Counted from the first letter of the stretch, positions 22,555-32,513 are shown. The stretch: 40,211 nucleotides of DNA from an uncultured Bacilli bacterium (GCA_934096605.1 CAKOMI010000007.1:1-40211); one strand, 5' to 3'. Numbers and translations: made by a program. Notes: generated by a model from the letters alone, not told the origin.

Positions 22555-23223
22555 TTAATCTAATAAAGCAGTTTCGATATATGAATCTGTTTCATAATCA
22601 TACACTTTTGTTCCTTTTATTTTGCGTATGCCATAGTGATTAGAGTTAGGAACTAAATCACCATTGACATAATTAAGAAAGAATAAATACTCTGTATTTT
22701 CTTCTTTATAGTTTAGTTTCCCATTTGAAGAATCCAATGAAAAACTATATTTCTCTAACTCCTCTTCTGTTAATGAATATTTTGTTTTCTCACTATCATC
22801 TAACGATTTTATGTAATCTTTAGCACTAAGTTTTCCGCCAATAGTTTTGATATTTAAAACATTAAAATCATTATATTTATGTGAGATAGAGTTTTTATAT
22901 ACTTTAATTACATGGATATCCATGTTGGTGTAAATAAATGTATTTTCAACCACAGACTTTAAAGAAGACGTGTCTATCGTTCCAGAAACAATTATGTCGG
23001 TCTCATTTGCTAAAAATTCTAAATTTGGCTCATGGCCATAGAAGGGTTGAAATTCAATATTGATAATATTTTCTTTATCATCAACTATATCTTCATAAAC
23101 GTTTTGATTCATATTTACATTTTTATTACTAGTATCTTTTACATTTAAATATGTAGTAATTCCTATGGTAACTAAGAATACTAAAAATATAGAAATTATT
23201 AACATGATTTTATTTTTCTTCAT
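22555..23223 (-). CDS. Exported or membrane-anchored hypothetical protein
   Basis: 222 residues. The N-terminal hydrophobic helix (residues 7-25) without a clear lipobox suggests a membrane anchor. The outside part has A-N-E-T-D-I-I-V-S-G-T-I, a V-I-K-V-Y-K-N segment, T-I-G-G-K-L, and E-Y-L-F-F-L-N-Y. This order resembles Firmicutes surface proteins of unknown function with a small beta-barrel. AAGAAGG precedes the ATG. Confidence 0.6.
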   Translation of the reverse strand: MKKNKIMLIISIFLVFLVTIGITTYLNVKDTSNKNVNMNQNVYEDIVDDKENIINIEFQPFYGHEPNLEFLANETDIIVSGTIDTSSLKSVVENTFIYTNMDIHVIKVYKNSISHKYNDFNVLNIKTIGGKLSAKDYIKSLDDSEKTKYSLTEEELEKYSFSLDSSNGKLNYKEENTEYLFFLNYVNGDLVPNSNHYGIRKIKGTKVYDYETDSYIETALLD

Positions 23224-23300
23224 TATTTCAAACCTTCTTTTCTTTTATAAGCATTATATAGAGGTCCTTTCTTGAAATAAATCTATCATATTAATAGTTT

Positions 23301-23753
23301 TTATTCAATTAAAATTTGCTTTTCATTAATTAAATCGTACAAAGAATAATCGTGTAGGGTAGAATCATTAAATACCTTTTGGAAATCTCTGGTATTCGTA
23401 ACTCCTAAAAAGTCAGTAATATTATTTAATATGCTTAAGTATAATTTATTGTTATGGTACTTTTTTCTTAATTCATTAAATGAGTTATCACTTACTAATA
23501 AACTGCCAATTATAATAAGTTTTTTATCAAAAATACACAAGTTACTAGAGTATAAATCGTTAATATTAATATTTGGTAATACTATATGTATGCTTTCATA
23601 AGCAAATTCTTGATGATTCTCACTATCAATTACATGAAATTTAAGAATTGTTTTTTTAGTGTTATAAATGTTTTTTTCATCAAAACTTATAAATATAGTA
23701 TTTATTTTATTAGTAAGAGCCATTAATCTAGACTCGGTTTGTTCATATGTCAT
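23301..23753 (-). CDS. Hypothetical protein, 150 residues
   Basis: No recognised family. A soluble, mixed alpha/beta protein with H-I-V-L-P-N-I-N-I and K-L-I-I-I-G-S-L-L-V as the main hydrophobic strands. AAAAGGAGA just before the ATG is a good binding site. First of the three-gene minus-strand group; divergent from the zinc-ribbon gene, so the 137-base spacer should hold both promoters. Confidence 0.6.
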   Translation of the reverse strand: MTYEQTESRLMALTNKINTIFISFDEKNIYNTKKTILKFHVIDSENHQEFAYESIHIVLPNININDLYSSNLCIFDKKLIIIGSLLVSDNSFNELRKKYHNNKLYLSILNNITDFLGVTNTRDFQKVFNDSTLHDYSLYDLINEKQILIE

Positions 23754-23890
23754 AAAATCTCCTTTTTAAAGTATTTTATAGATAATTTTTGTATTGTAAA
23801 GTAGTTCGACAAAATAAGATGAAATTAGTTATTTTTAGACTATTTTTTTATGATAGATAATGATATACTTAGATTGAAAGGAAGAGAGTT

Positions 23891-24343
23891 ATGAGTAAGT
23901 TTTGTCGAAATTGTGGAGTAGCGTTAGAAGAGAATGCTAATTTTTGTCCATCTTGTGGAACAACACAAGAAAATACTATTAAAAGAGGTTCAGTTGCCAA
24001 AAGAGATATTGCTGTAAATGTTATTCTTACGGTAATTACATGTGGTATATATGGTCTTTTTTGGTTTGTAATGTTAACGAACGAATCAAATAGTATAGCA
24101 AGTGAAACTGAGAAAAGTGCTAGTGGGGGGCTTGCTATTATCTATACTATTTTAACTTGTGGTATTTACGGTATTTACTGGAATTACAAAATGGGTAAAA
24201 AACTTTATAGTGCAGGTAAAATCTATGGTAAAGATATTTCTGATAATTCAGTATTATATATAGTTTTAGCTATATTTGGTCTTGGCATAGTAAATTACTG
24301 CTTAATGCAAAGTGACTTAAATCGATTTGCAAATGAAAATTAA
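23891..24343 (+). CDS. Zinc-ribbon plus DUF4234 membrane protein
   Basis: 150 residues. The N-terminal zinc ribbon is F-C-R-N-C-G (C5, C8) and F-C-P-S-C-G (C22, C25 approximately). A DUF4234-like membrane part follows, with two copies of T-C-G-I-Y-G-L/I-x-W. The family is uncharacterised. AAAGGAAGAGAG precedes the ATG. Its end overlaps the start of the DUF2752 gene by 11 bases. Confidence 0.8.
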   Translation: MSKFCRNCGVALEENANFCPSCGTTQENTIKRGSVAKRDIAVNVILTVITCGIYGLFWFVMLTNESNSIASETEKSASGGLAIIYTILTCGIYGIYWNYKMGKKLYSAGKIYGKDISDNSVLYIVLAIFGLGIVNYCLMQSDLNRFANEN

Positions 24344-24701
24344 TTTTAAGAAAATAATGATACTTGTAATGGGTATCTTATTTCTTTTAATTTATAAATT
24401 TTTAAATGAACATTTTGGTATTGCTATATATTGCCCATTTTACCTTTTAACTGGTTTTTATTGCCCAGGATGTGGTATTACAAGAATGCTATTTAGTATA
24501 TTAAATGGTGATTTAGTAAAGGCCTTTTGGTATAATCCTTTAGTTTTTATTACTTTAATTTTTTTTATAATATATAAGATTATTTCTTTAAAAAAGACTA
24601 TTTTAATTAAAGAAATGTCCTACTATATTTATATAGTTATTTTAATTATATATGGTGTTCTTAGAAATTTGCCATTTTTAGTTAATACTATGCCAAAATA
24701 A
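24333..24701 (+). CDS. DUF2752 membrane protein
   Basis: 122 residues, three or four hydrophobic helices. The DUF2752 hallmark C-P-F-Y-L-L-T-G-F-Y-C-P-G-C-G-I-T-R is at about residues 33-50, then N-P-L. Function unknown; these genes commonly sit next to zinc-ribbon/DUF4234-like genes as here. The ATG at 24333 overlaps the previous gene and has no clear binding site, so translation is probably coupled. Confidence 0.85.
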   Translation: MKINFKKIMILVMGILFLLIYKFLNEHFGIAIYCPFYLLTGFYCPGCGITRMLFSILNGDLVKAFWYNPLVFITLIFFIIYKIISLKKTILIKEMSYYIYIVILIIYGVLRNLPFLVNTMPK

Positions 24702-24703
24702 AT

Positions 24704-24738
24704 ATCCATACAAAAAGAGTAAAGCGTATGGATTTTTT
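24704..24738 (+). terminator. Intrinsic terminator
   Basis: ATCCATAC (24704-24711) pairs with GTATGGAT (24726-24733), then T-run. Confidence 0.75.
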
Positions 24739-24795
24739 GATACTTGTGTTTTATTTTATTATAAATTTAGGTATAATTTAGGTGTGGTGATTGTT

Positions 24796-25863
24796 TTGAT
24801 TCCAAATACTGTAAAAAATATATTAAAGAAAATAGAAAGTAATGGTTTTGAAGCCTATATAGTTGGGGGTTTTGTAAGAGACTTTTTACTTTTACGTAAT
24901 ACAAATGATATTGATATTGCAACTAATGCAAGACCAAAAGACTTAATGCGTATTTTTGGTATACCTAAAAATGATTCTTTATATGGGTCTTATCATATGT
25001 TAATTAAGGGGTTAAATTTTGATATAACTACTTATAGGCGAGAAGGTGAATATGAAAATGGTAAACCAGTAAATGTTACTTATTCTAATAGTTTATTAGA
25101 AGATGCTAAAAGAAGAGATTTTACTATTAATGCAATGTATATGAATAAAAATGAAGAATTAATAGATCTTTTAGATGGACGAAAAGACTTAAAAAATAAA
25201 GTACTTAGAATGATTGGTAATCCAAGTGTAAGATTAAAGGAAGATCCTACCCGTATACTAAGAGCAGTTAGGTTTGCTTCAATGTATCATTTAAAGTTAG
25301 AAAAAACACTTAAAACGGCTATTCAAAAAGAAAAGAAAAATATAAGTAATATTCCTATTAATAAAATAAGAAAAGAATTAGATGTTATATTACTTGCAAG
25401 TGGTTTTCCTATGCTAAAGAAATTAGGTCTTTTAAAAGAACTAGGTATTAACAATAATCATCTTGTTTATGTTGCTGATTTAGCTGGGTTATGGGCACAG
25501 ATTGATACTGATTTAGACTATATTAAAGAAAAAGAATTAAAAAGAATGATAAAAAAGATTAGAAATATTATAAATTGTGGTACAATTAATGTGCTCGTTT
25601 TATATAAAAATGGGTATTATACAACAAGAGTGGCGGCATCTATTATGCATTTTCCAATAAAAGTATTAGAAAAAATGGAAAATAGTATGATTATTAAAAC
25701 ACGTAAAGATATAGATATAAGTGTGGAAGAGATTAAAGAAATAAGTGGTCTTAATAAAGAAGATTTAGGTCTATTAATAAGTGAAGTAGAAGAAAAAATA
25801 TTACTTAAGAAATTAAATAATGATAGGGAAAGTATTGTTAAATATATAGAAGAAAGAAGGTAG
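24796..25863 (+). CDS. cca: CCA-adding tRNA nucleotidyltransferase
   Basis: About 355 residues. The head has Y-I-V-G-G-F-V-R-D and the metal-binding D-I-D-I-A; then R-R-E-G-E-Y, the nucleotide-binding R-R-D-F-T-I-N-A-M, and D-P-T-R-I-L-R-A-V-R-F. The enzyme repairs or adds the 3' CCA of tRNAs; the tRNAs in this window encode CCA, so the role would be repair. Start: the GTG at 24784 lies in GGTGGTGA, which looks like the binding site, so I prefer the TTG at 24796. dnaD follows 4 bases later. The tail is shorter than in some class II enzymes. Confidence 0.9.
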   Translation: MIPNTVKNILKKIESNGFEAYIVGGFVRDFLLLRNTNDIDIATNARPKDLMRIFGIPKNDSLYGSYHMLIKGLNFDITTYRREGEYENGKPVNVTYSNSLLEDAKRRDFTINAMYMNKNEELIDLLDGRKDLKNKVLRMIGNPSVRLKEDPTRILRAVRFASMYHLKLEKTLKTAIQKEKKNISNIPINKIRKELDVILLASGFPMLKKLGLLKELGINNNHLVYVADLAGLWAQIDTDLDYIKEKELKRMIKKIRNIINCGTINVLVLYKNGYYTTRVAASIMHFPIKVLEKMENSMIIKTRKDIDISVEEIKEISGLNKEDLGLLISEVEEKILLKKLNNDRESIVKYIEERR

Positions 25864-25867
25864 TTTT

Positions 25868-26506
25868 ATGGTTAATTTAGAGTTTTTAATGGAAAAACGT
25901 TTTACATTATCGGCTCATTTAATAGAAGTAGCGTTAGCTAAAAAACTATCTTTAACAGAATTTTTACTTTTAATGTATTTTGAAGATACAAGTGATAAGA
26001 CTTTTGATGTTAATACAATAGGAAGTAATTTAAGTCTTAATGAGACAGAGGTATTAAATGCTTTTAATCATTTATTAGAACTTAATTTAATTAAACTTGA
26101 TTCAAGTAAGGATAAAGCTAATAGAAGATGTGAGGTTATTAGTTTAGAACCAATGTATAAGATTTTATTAGAAGAAAAAGAAAATGTTAGGAAAGAAGAA
26201 GATAAACAAAATATTTTTGATATGTTTCAACATGAATTAGGAAGAAATATATCACCAATGGAATATGAAATTATTAATGCTTGGCTTAGTAAAGGTTTTA
26301 GTGAAGAACTTGTCTGTGGAGCTTTAAAGGAAGCTGTTTATAATGGAGTTAGTTCTTTAAGATATATGGATAAAATTTTATATGAATGGCAAAAGAAAGG
26401 TTATAAGAAAATGAGTGATGTAGAAGAAGGTCTTAAAGAAAGAAGAAAGGCTAAAGAACAAAGTGTTGAACTTTTTGATTATAATTGGTTAGATGATGAT
26501 GAATAA
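25868..26506 (+). CDS. dnaD: DnaD-like replication protein
   Basis: 212 residues. An N-terminal winged-helix (about residues 10-85) and a C-terminal DnaD domain (about 110-185) with the family motif I-L-Y-E-W-Q-K-K-G. DnaD remodels DNA and helps load the replicative helicase at origin and restart forks. AGAAAGAAGG lies just before the ATG, and the next gene nth overlaps its end by 14 bases, the same neighbours as in Bacillus (dnaD-nth). Confidence 0.9.
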   Translation: MVNLEFLMEKRFTLSAHLIEVALAKKLSLTEFLLLMYFEDTSDKTFDVNTIGSNLSLNETEVLNAFNHLLELNLIKLDSSKDKANRRCEVISLEPMYKILLEEKENVRKEEDKQNIFDMFQHELGRNISPMEYEIINAWLSKGFSEELVCGALKEAVYNGVSSLRYMDKILYEWQKKGYKKMSDVEEGLKERRKAKEQSVELFDYNWLDDDE

Positions 26507-27119
26507 AGAAAAAGATATTTTATCTTATATGGATGAGTTGTATCCTGAGGCTACTTGTGAACTTAACTATACTTTTGATTATGAATTATTAATTGCTACT
26601 GTTTTATCTGCTCAGTGTACTGATAAAAGAGTAAATGAAATAACCCATATATTATGGAGTAAATATGATTTAGAAAGCCTTAGTAAAGCTAGTAATAAAG
26701 AGATTGAAAAAATTGTTAGGCCCCTTGGTTCTTATACAAAAAAGGCTTCTTATATTAAAGATATAGCTAAAAGGATAATAAGTGAGTGTAATGGGGTTGT
26801 ACCTAATGATCGCACGTATTTAGAAAGTTTACCTGGAGTAGGTAGAAAAACTTGTAATGTAGTGCTTGCAAATATTTATAATGTTCCAACTATCGCGGTT
26901 GATACGCATGTACAGAGGGTTTCTAAAAGACTTAGATTAAGTTATCAAAATGACTCAGTAGAAACTGTGGAAAGAAAATTAATGAAAAAGTTTCCTAAAG
27001 ATAAATGGAGTAGATTACATCATCAATTAGTTTTATTTGGTCGTTATAAATGCAAGGCTCAAAAACCACTTTGCGATGATTGTAAGTTAAAATGTTATTG
27101 TAAATATAATGGTAAGTAA
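26493..27119 (+). CDS. nth: Endonuclease III
   Basis: 208 residues. Helix-hairpin-helix L-P-G-V-G-R-K-T with the catalytic Lys, V-D-T-H-V-Q-R with the catalytic Asp, and a C-terminal 4Fe-4S site in C-K-A-Q-K-P-L-C-D-D-C-K-L-K-C-Y-C (C-x6-C-x2-C-x5-C). It removes oxidised pyrimidines and nicks the DNA. Three consecutive ATGs overlap the dnaD end, so the exact start among them is open. Confidence 0.95.
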   Translation: MMMNKEKDILSYMDELYPEATCELNYTFDYELLIATVLSAQCTDKRVNEITHILWSKYDLESLSKASNKEIEKIVRPLGSYTKKASYIKDIAKRIISECNGVVPNDRTYLESLPGVGRKTCNVVLANIYNVPTIAVDTHVQRVSKRLRLSYQNDSVETVERKLMKKFPKDKWSRLHHQLVLFGRYKCKAQKPLCDDCKLKCYCKYNGK

Positions 27120-27153
27120 TAGGTATATAGTTTATATATACTTTTTTTTGAGC

Positions 27154-27181
27154 AAAAAAAAGAGTAACTAAAAAGTTACTC
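27154..27181 (-). terminator. Terminator of the recU-PBP operon
   Basis: GAGTAACT, loop AAAA, AGTTACTC, with an eight-T run on the minus strand. Confidence 0.8.
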
Positions 27182-29980
27182 AGTACAAGAAGTGCTAACA
27201 TTTACTTTGCCACTTACTTGAATTTGTTTGTCTTTATATTTAATTGTGTAGGTTACGTTTTTTTCACCTTCAGTACTAGTATCAACACTAGAAGCAGTAA
27301 TGGTAACTTCATCAGAAATATTTTCTCCTTCATAGGTTATACTTGCTATACCATTTTTAGGATTAAAGACACTACCTTTTGGCACACACGCTTTAGTAGT
27401 TGTGGCTTTTAAGCCTTCTTCTGTAGCTGGTGTACTACCACTTGTTACTTTAGCCGTAACGGTAATACCTTCAGAAGCATTGCTTTTTAAAATGCTATAA
27501 GATGTTTTAATGACAAATGTATATGTGCCACTTGTTTTAGCAGTGTAAGAGAAGTTTGTGTTTTCGGTCCAACCTAAGTTTGTTAGATTACCTTTTTCAT
27601 CTTTTAAGTAGACTTGATAACCTAATGATCCAATGGCTGAGTTATTATATCCTTCGTAGATACTCATATATTGATTTTCAAATAATTGATAACTATAACT
27701 ATAGTTTTTCTTCCAGTCTTTAAAGTAGTTAGCAAATTCAGTTTTAATAGCATTAGAATCAGTACCAGATGTACTAGTTGTAGCAGTCCAACTTAAATTA
27801 ACCTTGGATTCACTTACTTTGGCTTCGCCATTTGATGGGTTTTCTAATTTAGTAAATCTTTTTGAAGTTTCACTAGGTTCAGTTCCTTCTTTAAATAAAG
27901 CGTTGTATTTCATACCTTCTGGTGTGTATTCACTAGCTTTCTTAGTAGGAAGAGTATTAGATTCTATTGTCACACTTACAACACCACTAGGACGTTCAAA
28001 TTTCTTGGTATTAGTTAATATATTATTAGCAAGGTAAGCACTTATTTTACTACGTGTACCAGTACCAGTGTTACTTGTTAAGTAGTGGCTAGAATCTAAG
28101 TCTTTACGGTCATAACCATAACGCATTGAGATAGAGTAATCAGTGTTATAAGTATTAACCCAGTGATCTGGTGTAGTATAAATACTTATGCCTTTTTGGT
28201 TAGCTGTTTCTGTATCAACATTTGTTGTACCAGATTTAGATGCAATACTACCACGAAGATTAGAGTTAATAGAACCACCAACACCTTCGCTTGTTGCTTG
28301 AAGTAAGATATCAGTTATCATATAAGCTGTTTCAGCACTCATGGCTTTTACTTTTTCATATTTATGTTCAATTTCTTCTTCGGTTTCATTATTGACTAAT
28401 TTAGAGTATGAATAAGGTTCAATGTAGTAACCACCTCTTGCAAAAGCACCGTATGCTGCACTACTTTGTAAAGGTGATAAGCCCCATTTGAAACCACCAA
28501 CACTCATGGCTTGGACTATACCATCTAGGCCATAGTTATCTTCGCCAATACCTAAGTTGTTTAAAAATTCTTTTATATTATCTGGATTTACTTGATGGAA
28601 GGCTTCTAGAGCTGTTACGTTTCTTGATGCTGATAAGGCATTTTTCATGGTCATAACACCTTGATATGAATTATCCCAGTTATTTAAAACAGTGCCATCA
28701 TTATAAGTGTATTTAAAGTCAATAAACATTTGGCCAGATGATGCATTGTTGTATTCAATAAGAGGGCCATAATCAACAAGTGGTTTAGCAGTTGAACCAG
28801 GTTGTTCTTTAACAAGGGCACGGTTATCACCTTTAGCAACATAATTTCGGCCAGGCCCTAGAGCACTTATAGAACCATCACTAACACTAGTTACGGCTGA
28901 TGCAACTTGGATTTTATCATCACGCCAAGCCCCAGCAGCGCCATTTTGCATATTATTGATAATGTCTTGAGCGTTTTTATCGAAAGTAGAGTATACTTGA
29001 TAACTTTGGTTATAAATATCAATGCCTTCTTTATCTAGAATTTCATCATATAAGTAATCAACTAATACTTGATAGGCAAATGAACTTGCTTCTTTTTTTT
29101 CGACAACTAGGCTTCTAACGTCGATGCTTTGGGCATCTTCCATTTCTTCGTCTGTAATATAACCATGGCGATTCATAAGACTTAAAACGGTATTTTTACG
29201 ATTATTAGAGTATTCTGGATATATATATGGATTATATGTTACTGGGTTATTGGCCATACCAACTAAAAGGGCACATTCTGGAAGGGAAAGGTCGGTAACA
29301 CTTTTACCAAAGAAATATTGACTAGCTTGTTCAACACCATATGTTCCACCTGAGTTAGTACCACCACCAGCAAACCACCAAGAGTTTAAATACATTTCAA
29401 TAATTTGTTCTTTGGTATAATTTTTTTCAATTTTAAAGACAGCCATATAAATATCTTTAAATTTACGAATAATACCTGTAAGACCAGAGTCATCAGAACC
29501 ATTAAATTTGTTTTTGGCAAGTTGCATTGATAAGGTAGACGCTCCTCCGGCACTTGAATTACCAGAAAGTTGACCAAGTGTTGCTTTTGTAAATCTTGCT
29601 GCATCAAAGCCACTATGCTGGAAGAACCTTGAGTCTTCAGTAGCTACTAAGGCATCAACTAATACTTGGGGAAAATCTTCATAATTTTTTAGTTCTCTGT
29701 TTTCACTACCAAGACGAGTCATTTCAGTACCATCTTTAAAATAAATAACAGAGGCTTCTTGATTATATAGTTTATCTTGGGAAAACTCTGGTGAGGTAAA
29801 TACTATGTATAAGAAAAACGCAATAATTATTGAACAAATACCAATACCAATAGTAATTAAACTAATACCTAGGATATTACCAATTTTTCTTTTCTTTTCA
29901 GGATTACTTTTCTTTTTTTCTTTTTTAACACTTTCTTTAATATCTTTTATACTTTTTAATTTTAATTTTTTCTTTGCCAT
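27176..29980 (-). CDS. ponA: Bifunctional class A penicillin-binding protein (PBP1A type)
   Basis: 934 residues. A Lys-rich cytoplasmic tail, one membrane helix (about 37-61), a GT51 glycosyltransferase (E-D-S-R-F-F at 115-120; G-G-A-S-T-L-S-M-Q at 145-153), a transpeptidase with S-T-A-K (396-399), S-R-N (452-454) and K-S-G-T (582-585), and C-terminal fibronectin/Ig-like segments with a Cys pair. It polymerises and crosslinks peptidoglycan. recU ends 2 bases upstream, the order known from Bacillus. Binding site AAAGGAGAA before the ATG. Confidence 0.95.
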   Translation of the reverse strand: MAKKKLKLKSIKDIKESVKKEKKKSNPEKKRKIGNILGISLITIGIGICSIIIAFFLYIVFTSPEFSQDKLYNQEASVIYFKDGTEMTRLGSENRELKNYEDFPQVLVDALVATEDSRFFQHSGFDAARFTKATLGQLSGNSSAGGASTLSMQLAKNKFNGSDDSGLTGIIRKFKDIYMAVFKIEKNYTKEQIIEMYLNSWWFAGGGTNSGGTYGVEQASQYFFGKSVTDLSLPECALLVGMANNPVTYNPYIYPEYSNNRKNTVLSLMNRHGYITDEEMEDAQSIDVRSLVVEKKEASSFAYQVLVDYLYDEILDKEGIDIYNQSYQVYSTFDKNAQDIINNMQNGAAGAWRDDKIQVASAVTSVSDGSISALGPGRNYVAKGDNRALVKEQPGSTAKPLVDYGPLIEYNNASSGQMFIDFKYTYNDGTVLNNWDNSYQGVMTMKNALSASRNVTALEAFHQVNPDNIKEFLNNLGIGEDNYGLDGIVQAMSVGGFKWGLSPLQSSAAYGAFARGGYYIEPYSYSKLVNNETEEEIEHKYEKVKAMSAETAYMITDILLQATSEGVGGSINSNLRGSIASKSGTTNVDTETANQKGISIYTTPDHWVNTYNTDYSISMRYGYDRKDLDSSHYLTSNTGTGTRSKISAYLANNILTNTKKFERPSGVVSVTIESNTLPTKKASEYTPEGMKYNALFKEGTEPSETSKRFTKLENPSNGEAKVSESKVNLSWTATTSTSGTDSNAIKTEFANYFKDWKKNYSYSYQLFENQYMSIYEGYNNSAIGSLGYQVYLKDEKGNLTNLGWTENTNFSYTAKTSGTYTFVIKTSYSILKSNASEGITVTAKVTSGSTPATEEGLKATTTKACVPKGSVFNPKNGIASITYEGENISDEVTITASSVDTSTEGEKNVTYTIKYKDKQIQVSGKVNVSTSCTE

Positions 29981-29982
29981 AA

Positions 29983-30546
29983 CTAATTCTCCTTTAAATA
30001 TTCTTTATCAACTATTTTTAAGTAATCAATAGTTGGATTAAATCTTTCTTTAATAACTTGCCCTTTTTCTTCAATATATGTATAAGGTATGCTTTTTCTA
30101 GTAGTAGAATCTAAAAAAGTAATTAAGTCTTCACCTTTTAATAGATAAACTAAGTTATTCATTTTAATAATTATAAAGCATATGCCACCGTGATTTATGA
30201 CACGCCTAATATAAATTAATTGGTGTTCATGAAAGTTTGCTAGGGGAAACGCAGTTTTACTATGACACTCTTTGGCTTCAAATTCAATATAATGTCCTTT
30301 ATATATACCATTATAGTCTAGGGTAGATTGGGCTTTAAAAAAACCATTTTTGATAACTCTGCCTTTTTTAGTATAGATGGCTTCACTAATACCAATTGGG
30401 GTTGGCTTTTTATATATTAAGGCTATATCTTTTTCATTATAGTAATCATTTGTTTCATTTAATAAACTTTCTAATTCCATACCACGATTAGCGTAGTTAA
30501 TTGTTTCTTTTTTTGACTCTTTCTTTATATTATTAGGGTAGAGCAT
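29983..30546 (-). CDS. recU: Holliday junction resolvase RecU
   Basis: 187 residues. It starts Y-P-N, then N-R-G-M-E-L-E, K-K-P-T-P-I-G-I-S, D-Y-N-G-I-Y-K-G, and the nuclease motif I-E-F-E-A-K-E with the acidic-Lys pair. RecU cuts four-way junctions and helps RecA-dependent repair and chromosome segregation. GTAGGTGATAAC precedes the ATG. First gene of the recU-ponA unit. Confidence 0.95.
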   Translation of the reverse strand: MLYPNNIKKESKKETINYANRGMELESLLNETNDYYNEKDIALIYKKPTPIGISEAIYTKKGRVIKNGFFKAQSTLDYNGIYKGHYIEFEAKECHSKTAFPLANFHEHQLIYIRRVINHGGICFIIIKMNNLVYLLKGEDLITFLDSTTRKSIPYTYIEEKGQVIKERFNPTIDYLKIVDKEYLKEN

Positions 30547-30655
30547 GTTATCACCTACAAGAGTATTATACTATAAAGATATGATTTAGAAAAGAAATCT
30601 CTTTTCTTCCTAAAATGGTTTTTGACAGTATTTTACTAAAAAGTGTAAAGCAAGT

Positions 30656-30925
30656 TTGATGAAAAAAGAGATTCTTATTAATATAAAAGGGTTTCTCTTT
30701 GCTTTCTTTTACAAAATAATACATGTCAATTTGTTTACAAATAAAAAAAGAATGATATGTTTTGTCGAATTTAATGAATTTATAAATGGTTTATATTATG
30801 ATACTAGTGGTGATGATATGAAAAGGGATATTGGCTTAAATAAATTGGTGGAAATGCTTGATGATTTAGATTTAGAAATAGTAAAGTCTTTTTTAGTTAA
30901 AAAAGTTATAGATGAAGAAAAGTGA
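30656..30925 (+). CDS. Hypothetical protein of uncertain start
   Basis: 89 residues if started at TTG/ATG near 30656, where no ribosome binding site is seen. A second start, the ATG at 30818, has GGTGATGAT directly upstream (the same signal as before the UbiB-like gene) and would give a 35-residue acidic helical peptide (K-R-D-I-G-L-N-K-L-V-E-M-L-D-D-L). The first half is hydrophobic and basic. No family recognised. The short form is quite possible. Confidence 0.4.
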   Translation: MMKKEILINIKGFLFAFFYKIIHVNLFTNKKRMICFVEFNEFINGLYYDTSGDDMKRDIGLNKLVEMLDDLDLEIVKSFLVKKVIDEEK

Positions 30926-30992
30926 GTTTAATTATTGATAATATTATTTTTGTGATTTATAATTGTTTTGTGTTAGAAAGAAGGAATAAATT

Positions 30993-32291
30993 ATGTCAAG
31001 AATTATTGATGTACACGCACGGGAAGTGTTAGACTCAAGAGGAAACCCGACGGTTGAAGTTGAAGTATATACAGAATGTGGAGACTTTGGTCGTGCGATT
31101 GTTCCTAGTGGAGCTTCAACAGGTAGTAAAGAAGCTTTAGAGTTAAGAGACAATGATAAATCTCGTTATATGGGAAAAGGAGTACTTAAGGCAGTAGAAA
31201 ATGTTAACGAAGTACTAAGTAAAGTTGTCATTGGTATGGACGTGACTGACCAAGTAGGTATAGATCACGCTTTAATAGACGCTGACGGTACAAAAGATAA
31301 AAGTAAATATGGGGCTAATGCTATATTAGGTATTAGTTTAGCAGTTGCTCGTTGTGCAGCTAATCATTATGGTATGCCTTTATATCGTTATTTAGGTGGT
31401 GTTAATGCTAAAAAATTACCAGTACCAATGATGAATGTATTAAATGGTGGCTCTCATGCTGATTCATCTGTTGATTTCCAAGAGTTTATGATTATGCCAG
31501 TTGGGGCTAGTAGTATTCATGAAGCTATTCGAATGGGTAGTGAAGTTTTCCATACTTTAAAGAATGTTTTAAAAGAAATGGGACAAGTTACTGCTGTTGG
31601 TGATGAAGGTGGATTTGCACCAAACTTAGAAGATAATGAAGCACCACTTAAATGCATCGTTGAGGCTATTACAAGAGCAGGATACGAGCCTGGTAAAGAT
31701 ATTGCTATTGCTATGGACGTAGCGGCTAGTGAATTTTACAATACTGAAACCAAAAAATATGAACTTAAAAAGAGTAATGGTGGCGAAAAAACAACTAGTG
31801 AAATGATCGATTGGCTAGAAGAACTTGTTAATAAATATCCAATTATTTCTATTGAAGATGGCTTAAGCGAAGATGACTGGGATGGCTGGAGTGAATTAAC
31901 ACGTCGTCTTGGTAAAAAAATTCAATTAGTTGGTGATGATTTATTTGTTACTAATGCTTCTATTTTACAAGAAGGTATTAATAAGGATACTGCAAATGCC
32001 ATTTTAATTAAAGTTAATCAAATTGGTACTTTAACAGAAACATTTGATGCAATGGAACTAGCAAGAAGCCATGGCTATACAGCTATTGTTTCACACCGTT
32101 CTGGGGAAACTGAAGATACAACTATCGCTGATATTGCGGTTGCCTTTAATGCTGGTCAAATTAAAACTGGCTCTATGAGTCGTACAGATAGAATTGCTAA
32201 GTACAATCAATTAATGCGTATTGAAGAAGAACTTGGTGATGAAGCAATTTATCCTGGTATTCATGCTTTTTATAACATTTATAAAAATTAA
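30993..32291 (+). CDS. eno: Enolase
   Basis: 432 residues, full length. Signatures: R-G-N-P-T-V-E-V-E, the S-G-A-S-T-G loop, G-D-E-G-G-F-A-P-N, the metal ligands in A-M-D-V-A-A-S-E and S-I-E-D-G-L, and S-H-R-S-G-E-T-E-D. It converts 2-phosphoglycerate to phosphoenolpyruvate in glycolysis. GAAGGA precedes the ATG; it stands alone and is followed by a terminator. Confidence 0.98.
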   Translation: MSRIIDVHAREVLDSRGNPTVEVEVYTECGDFGRAIVPSGASTGSKEALELRDNDKSRYMGKGVLKAVENVNEVLSKVVIGMDVTDQVGIDHALIDADGTKDKSKYGANAILGISLAVARCAANHYGMPLYRYLGGVNAKKLPVPMMNVLNGGSHADSSVDFQEFMIMPVGASSIHEAIRMGSEVFHTLKNVLKEMGQVTAVGDEGGFAPNLEDNEAPLKCIVEAITRAGYEPGKDIAIAMDVAASEFYNTETKKYELKKSNGGEKTTSEMIDWLEELVNKYPIISIEDGLSEDDWDGWSELTRRLGKKIQLVGDDLFVTNASILQEGINKDTANAILIKVNQIGTLTETFDAMELARSHGYTAIVSHRSGETEDTTIADIAVAFNAGQIKTGSMSRTDRIAKYNQLMRIEEELGDEAIYPGIHAFYNIYKN

Positions 32292-32296
32292 AAAAA

Positions 32297-32320
32297 GGTC
32301 TACGTTATGTAGATTTTTTT
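32297..32320 (+). terminator. Terminator of eno
   Basis: TCTAC, loop GTTAT, GTAGA, then seven T. The rest of the gap to parE holds only short AT-rich pairings. Confidence 0.7.
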
Positions 32321-32470
32321 CTTTTTTTGATAAAGATAACATTTTTACTTAATAAGAAATTGGGAATGGTAAATTATAAAAAATATACTATAACTAGTAT
32401 TTATAACATTGAACTTGGTTACCTTAAAAGTCACTAAAAAGTGCGTTTTTTTGAGCATTTTGACGATTAT

Positions 32471-32513
32471 TTGACGGTTCTTTCTTTACGCCTTAATAAA
32501 ACTTTGTTATACT
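32471..32513 (+). promoter_or_regulatory. Promoter region of parE-parC
   Basis: TTGACG (32471-32476), 17 bases, TAATAA (32494-32499). A second option is the extended -10 TGTTATACT ending at 32513, 17 bases before the ATG. Confidence 0.55.

Noticed and set aside
27804..28037. Plus-strand frame within the PBP gene, and similar frames opposite it
   Set aside because: Antisense shadows of a well-supported 934-residue penicillin-binding protein.
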